The position numbers were made by a program, and so were the translations under genes. This document shows positions 30,528 through 32,003 of a DNA stretch of 32,003 nt, piece after piece. The stretch is from an uncultured Alphaproteobacteria bacterium (GTDB lineage: Bacteria > Pseudomonadota > Alphaproteobacteria > RF32 > CAG-239): positions 1-32,003 of the forward strand of contig CALXVZ010000012.1 in assembly GCA_944392235.1 (NCBI GenBank), read 5' to 3'. Positions within the stretch are counted from its first letter, which is position 1; each line of letters starts with the position of its first letter. The notes beneath the pieces are model-generated. The model saw only the letters and a program-made list of their open reading frames with translations, was not told where the DNA came from and searched no databases.

Positions 30528-32003
30528 TTATCTCGTTTTCATGGATTTTAATGTTTCTTTTATTAATTTCCCCTTAACATCGTTGGTCATTACTTCTTGT
30601 ATTGTGCTATTTCTTAATCTTTTCTTTAGCATCTCCATTATTTTTTCCTGAATTTGTTCTCCGTTTTCTATCCCATCAACATAGTCAATACGCATACAAC
30701 CTTCTTTTTGCATTTCATATATCAATGGTTTGGTGTATCTTCCACCTCCTTCTGTGTCTCCATTTCCTATAAAGAAGCTATCAAAAGTTATTTGCTCATT
30801 TTTCTCTAACATGAGACGTAAACAATCGTTTACCATATTTCCATTCCCTTTGAAATAATCATCGTTATCACCATCCGTAACTGAGAAAATATGGGTAAAG
30901 CCACTTTTTACATGCGGATGTTGTGCCATGTCTTTTGATACATCTTGCAAAAATTGTTGAATTGCTGGTAGCAAAAAGTCATTACATCCGCCTTGTCCAT
31001 CACGAACACTCTCTATATTCTTTCCGATTTCTTTTGTCTTGTTTTCCGGAGTAGCAACTGTTAACGGATATGGTTCTCCCATCATGTAAATATAAACATT
31101 TATTTCTTTGAAGCTACGAGCAGCCTCATATAAAATGCATGATATAGCTAACGCACTTTCAAATGGCCTTCCGGTCATAGAACCTGATCCATCTATCAGT
31201 ATTCCGAAATTGGATTGTGGTAAATGGACATCTTTGATAATTTCATCTTCTGAATATGAACGTTGTGTATCAAAACGTTCAAAATCTCTCATACTTATAT
31301 TAGGATCTCGGTTTTGTAATTTCTTTTGCAACGTCATATGTCTTGCTTTATTTAACGAGGATATTCCCTGCGTTGGTATTAATGACCTTGTTTTTTTTCT
31401 GTGTTCTTTGCCTCGTTTGATACTATCAAACTTGTTTTGCTGGATAATCTCTTTGATTATCTTTTTGGCTACGGCTATTTCATTTTTATATTGTGCCACA
31501 TAACGCTGATATTCATCCCAATTTCCTTCACGATAGAAACGAGCTGCTTGCATATTATCCGGTGTTAATTTTTTCATATCGTTAATATCAAGTATTGTTG
31601 ATTGATCATTTTGCGGGAGATAATTTTCCAGACTATTGTTATTATTATCTCCGTGACCGTCTTGATGATTAGATTTTATTTTTTGTGGTTCTTTACCAAA
31701 CTCTTTATCTTTTTCGTGTTTAGGCAAATCATTTACTTTAATACCGTTTTCTTCGGCTTTTCTCTTTAATTCCCTAATACTTTCGGCCTTTTCCGATAGC
31801 TCTTTAGCTTGTTCTTCACTCATTTGAGGTTTATAGATGTCTGTATTAGGAAGTTCAAATTGTTTTGTATCCGGAAAATTGCCATTCCGATCTTTGCCGT
31901 CTTGATCTTGTCCATTGCCGGATTTACCATTCTGGTCTTTGCCGTCTTGGTCTTGTCCATTGCCGGATTTACCATTCTGGTCTTTGCCGTCTTGGTCTTG
32001 TCC
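30528..32003 (-). CDS. VWA-domain (MIDAS) protein with Gly/Gln/Asp repeats, partial at the right edge
   Basis: The reading frame is open to the window edge, so the true start lies outside. Counting from the internal Met at 31823, a VWA domain begins near residue 205 with a complete DxSxS metal site (Asp211, Ser213, Ser215). A later Thr-Asp-Gly-Asp segment supplies the remaining metal-site acidic residue. VWA domains bind divalent metal and protein partners. With a MoxR/CobS-like ATPase next door, the pair resembles CobT-CobS and other MoxR-VWA systems that remodel proteins or insert metals. The region before the VWA is charged and helical. Upstream of Met31823, in the same frame, are 60 more codons, including three 15-residue repeats. 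The gene is 79 bases from the ATPase gene. Confidence 0.85.
   Translation of the reverse strand, partial: GQDQDGKDQNGKSGNGQDQDGKDQNGKSGNGQDQDGKDRNGNFPDTKQFELPNTDIYKPQMSEEQAKELSEKAESIRELKRKAEENGIKVNDLPKHEKDKEFGKEPQKIKSNHQDGHGDNNNNSLENYLPQNDQSTILDINDMKKLTPDNMQAARFYREGNWDEYQRYVAQYKNEIAVAKKIIKEIIQQNKFDSIKRGKEHRKKTRSLIPTQGISSLNKARHMTLQKKLQNRDPNISMRDFERFDTQRSYSEDEIIKDVHLPQSNFGILIDGSGSMTGRPFESALAISCILYEAARSFKEINVYIYMMGEPYPLTVATPENKTKEIGKNIESVRDGQGGCNDFLLPAIQQFLQDVSKDMAQHPHVKSGFTHIFSVTDGDNDDYFKGNGNMVNDCLRLMLEKNEQITFDSFFIGNGDTEGGGRYTKPLIYEMQKEGCMRIDYVDGIENGEQIQEKIMEMLKKRLRNSTIQEVMTNDVKGKLIKETLKSMKTR
31869..32003 (-). repeat. 45-bp tandem repeat in the VWA gene, reaching the window edge
   Basis: Two identical 45-bp units (32003-31959 and 31958-31914) and a third diverged one (31913-31869) encode GQDQDGKDQNGKSGN. 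The array continues past the edge, so its full length is unknown. Confidence 0.95.

Noticed and set aside
1-32003. tRNA, rRNA, insertion sequence or prophage genes
   Set aside because: I searched by eye for cloverleaf ends, transposase motifs and phage structural proteins and saw none; a covariance-model scan would be needed to exclude a tRNA fully.

Overview
The window is low in GC by eye (roughly one third G+C) and bacterial. It carries Gram-negative hallmarks: lipoprotein and Sec/Tat-type signal peptides, a phosphatidylserine decarboxylase of the bacterial LGST type, and BioG-type pimeloyl-ACP methyl ester esterase. A flavin reductase fused to rubredoxin suggests an anaerobic or microaerobic life. 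There are no rRNA, tRNA, IS or phage genes to fix the taxonomy. A host-associated low-GC proteobacterium is my guess, not something the sequence proves. Promoters look like ordinary sigma-70 boxes (TTGACA / TATAAT-like). Many genes have a GGAG-type ribosome site, but a set of unknown genes lacks one and has an AU-rich leader instead.

Layout, left to right. 1-800: the edge of a gene leaving the window and a short WG-repeat-like protein. 819-3731: a 970-residue protein with three AAA modules, only the middle one with intact ATPase motifs, and a C-terminal membrane anchor. 3.8-5.7 kb: a BioG-like esterase divergent from a P-loop kinase-like gene that is translationally coupled to a Nudix hydrolase. 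5.7-13.4 kb: mostly single-gene units, namely unknown proteins of 269, 392 and 481 residues, a beta-carbonic anhydrase, a short NAD(P)-binding epimerase-like protein, a membrane lipoprotein ending in a J domain, and a small membrane protein. 13.4-16.2 kb: a redox cluster with a Tat-signal flavodoxin-like reductase, an exported nitroreductase, a flavin reductase-rubredoxin fusion and an exported thioredoxin-like protein.

16.3-21.8 kb is envelope-related: a YwqK/MORN-like lipoprotein, a family 2 glycosyltransferase, and a reverse-strand unit of phosphatidylserine decarboxylase, a ParB-like-domain protein and a family 4 glycosyltransferase (the last two overlapping by 4 bp), preceded by an unknown 230-residue protein. 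22.0-25.5 kb: an 1167-residue single-pass membrane protein with a 22-residue coiled-coil tandem repeat and a C-terminal domain that may be a Cys/His hydrolase. 25.6-32.0 kb: a reverse-strand block of a VWA (MIDAS) protein running off the window, a MoxR/CobS-like AAA ATPase with a long novel C-terminal half, and two unknown proteins (105 and 613 residues).

The parts most likely to be undescribed are this VWA-AAA module with its two orphan partners, the convergent 1167-residue protein, and the membrane-anchored triple-AAA protein. Nine hairpin terminators, many of them between convergent genes, and about seventeen promoter candidates divide the window into short transcription units.
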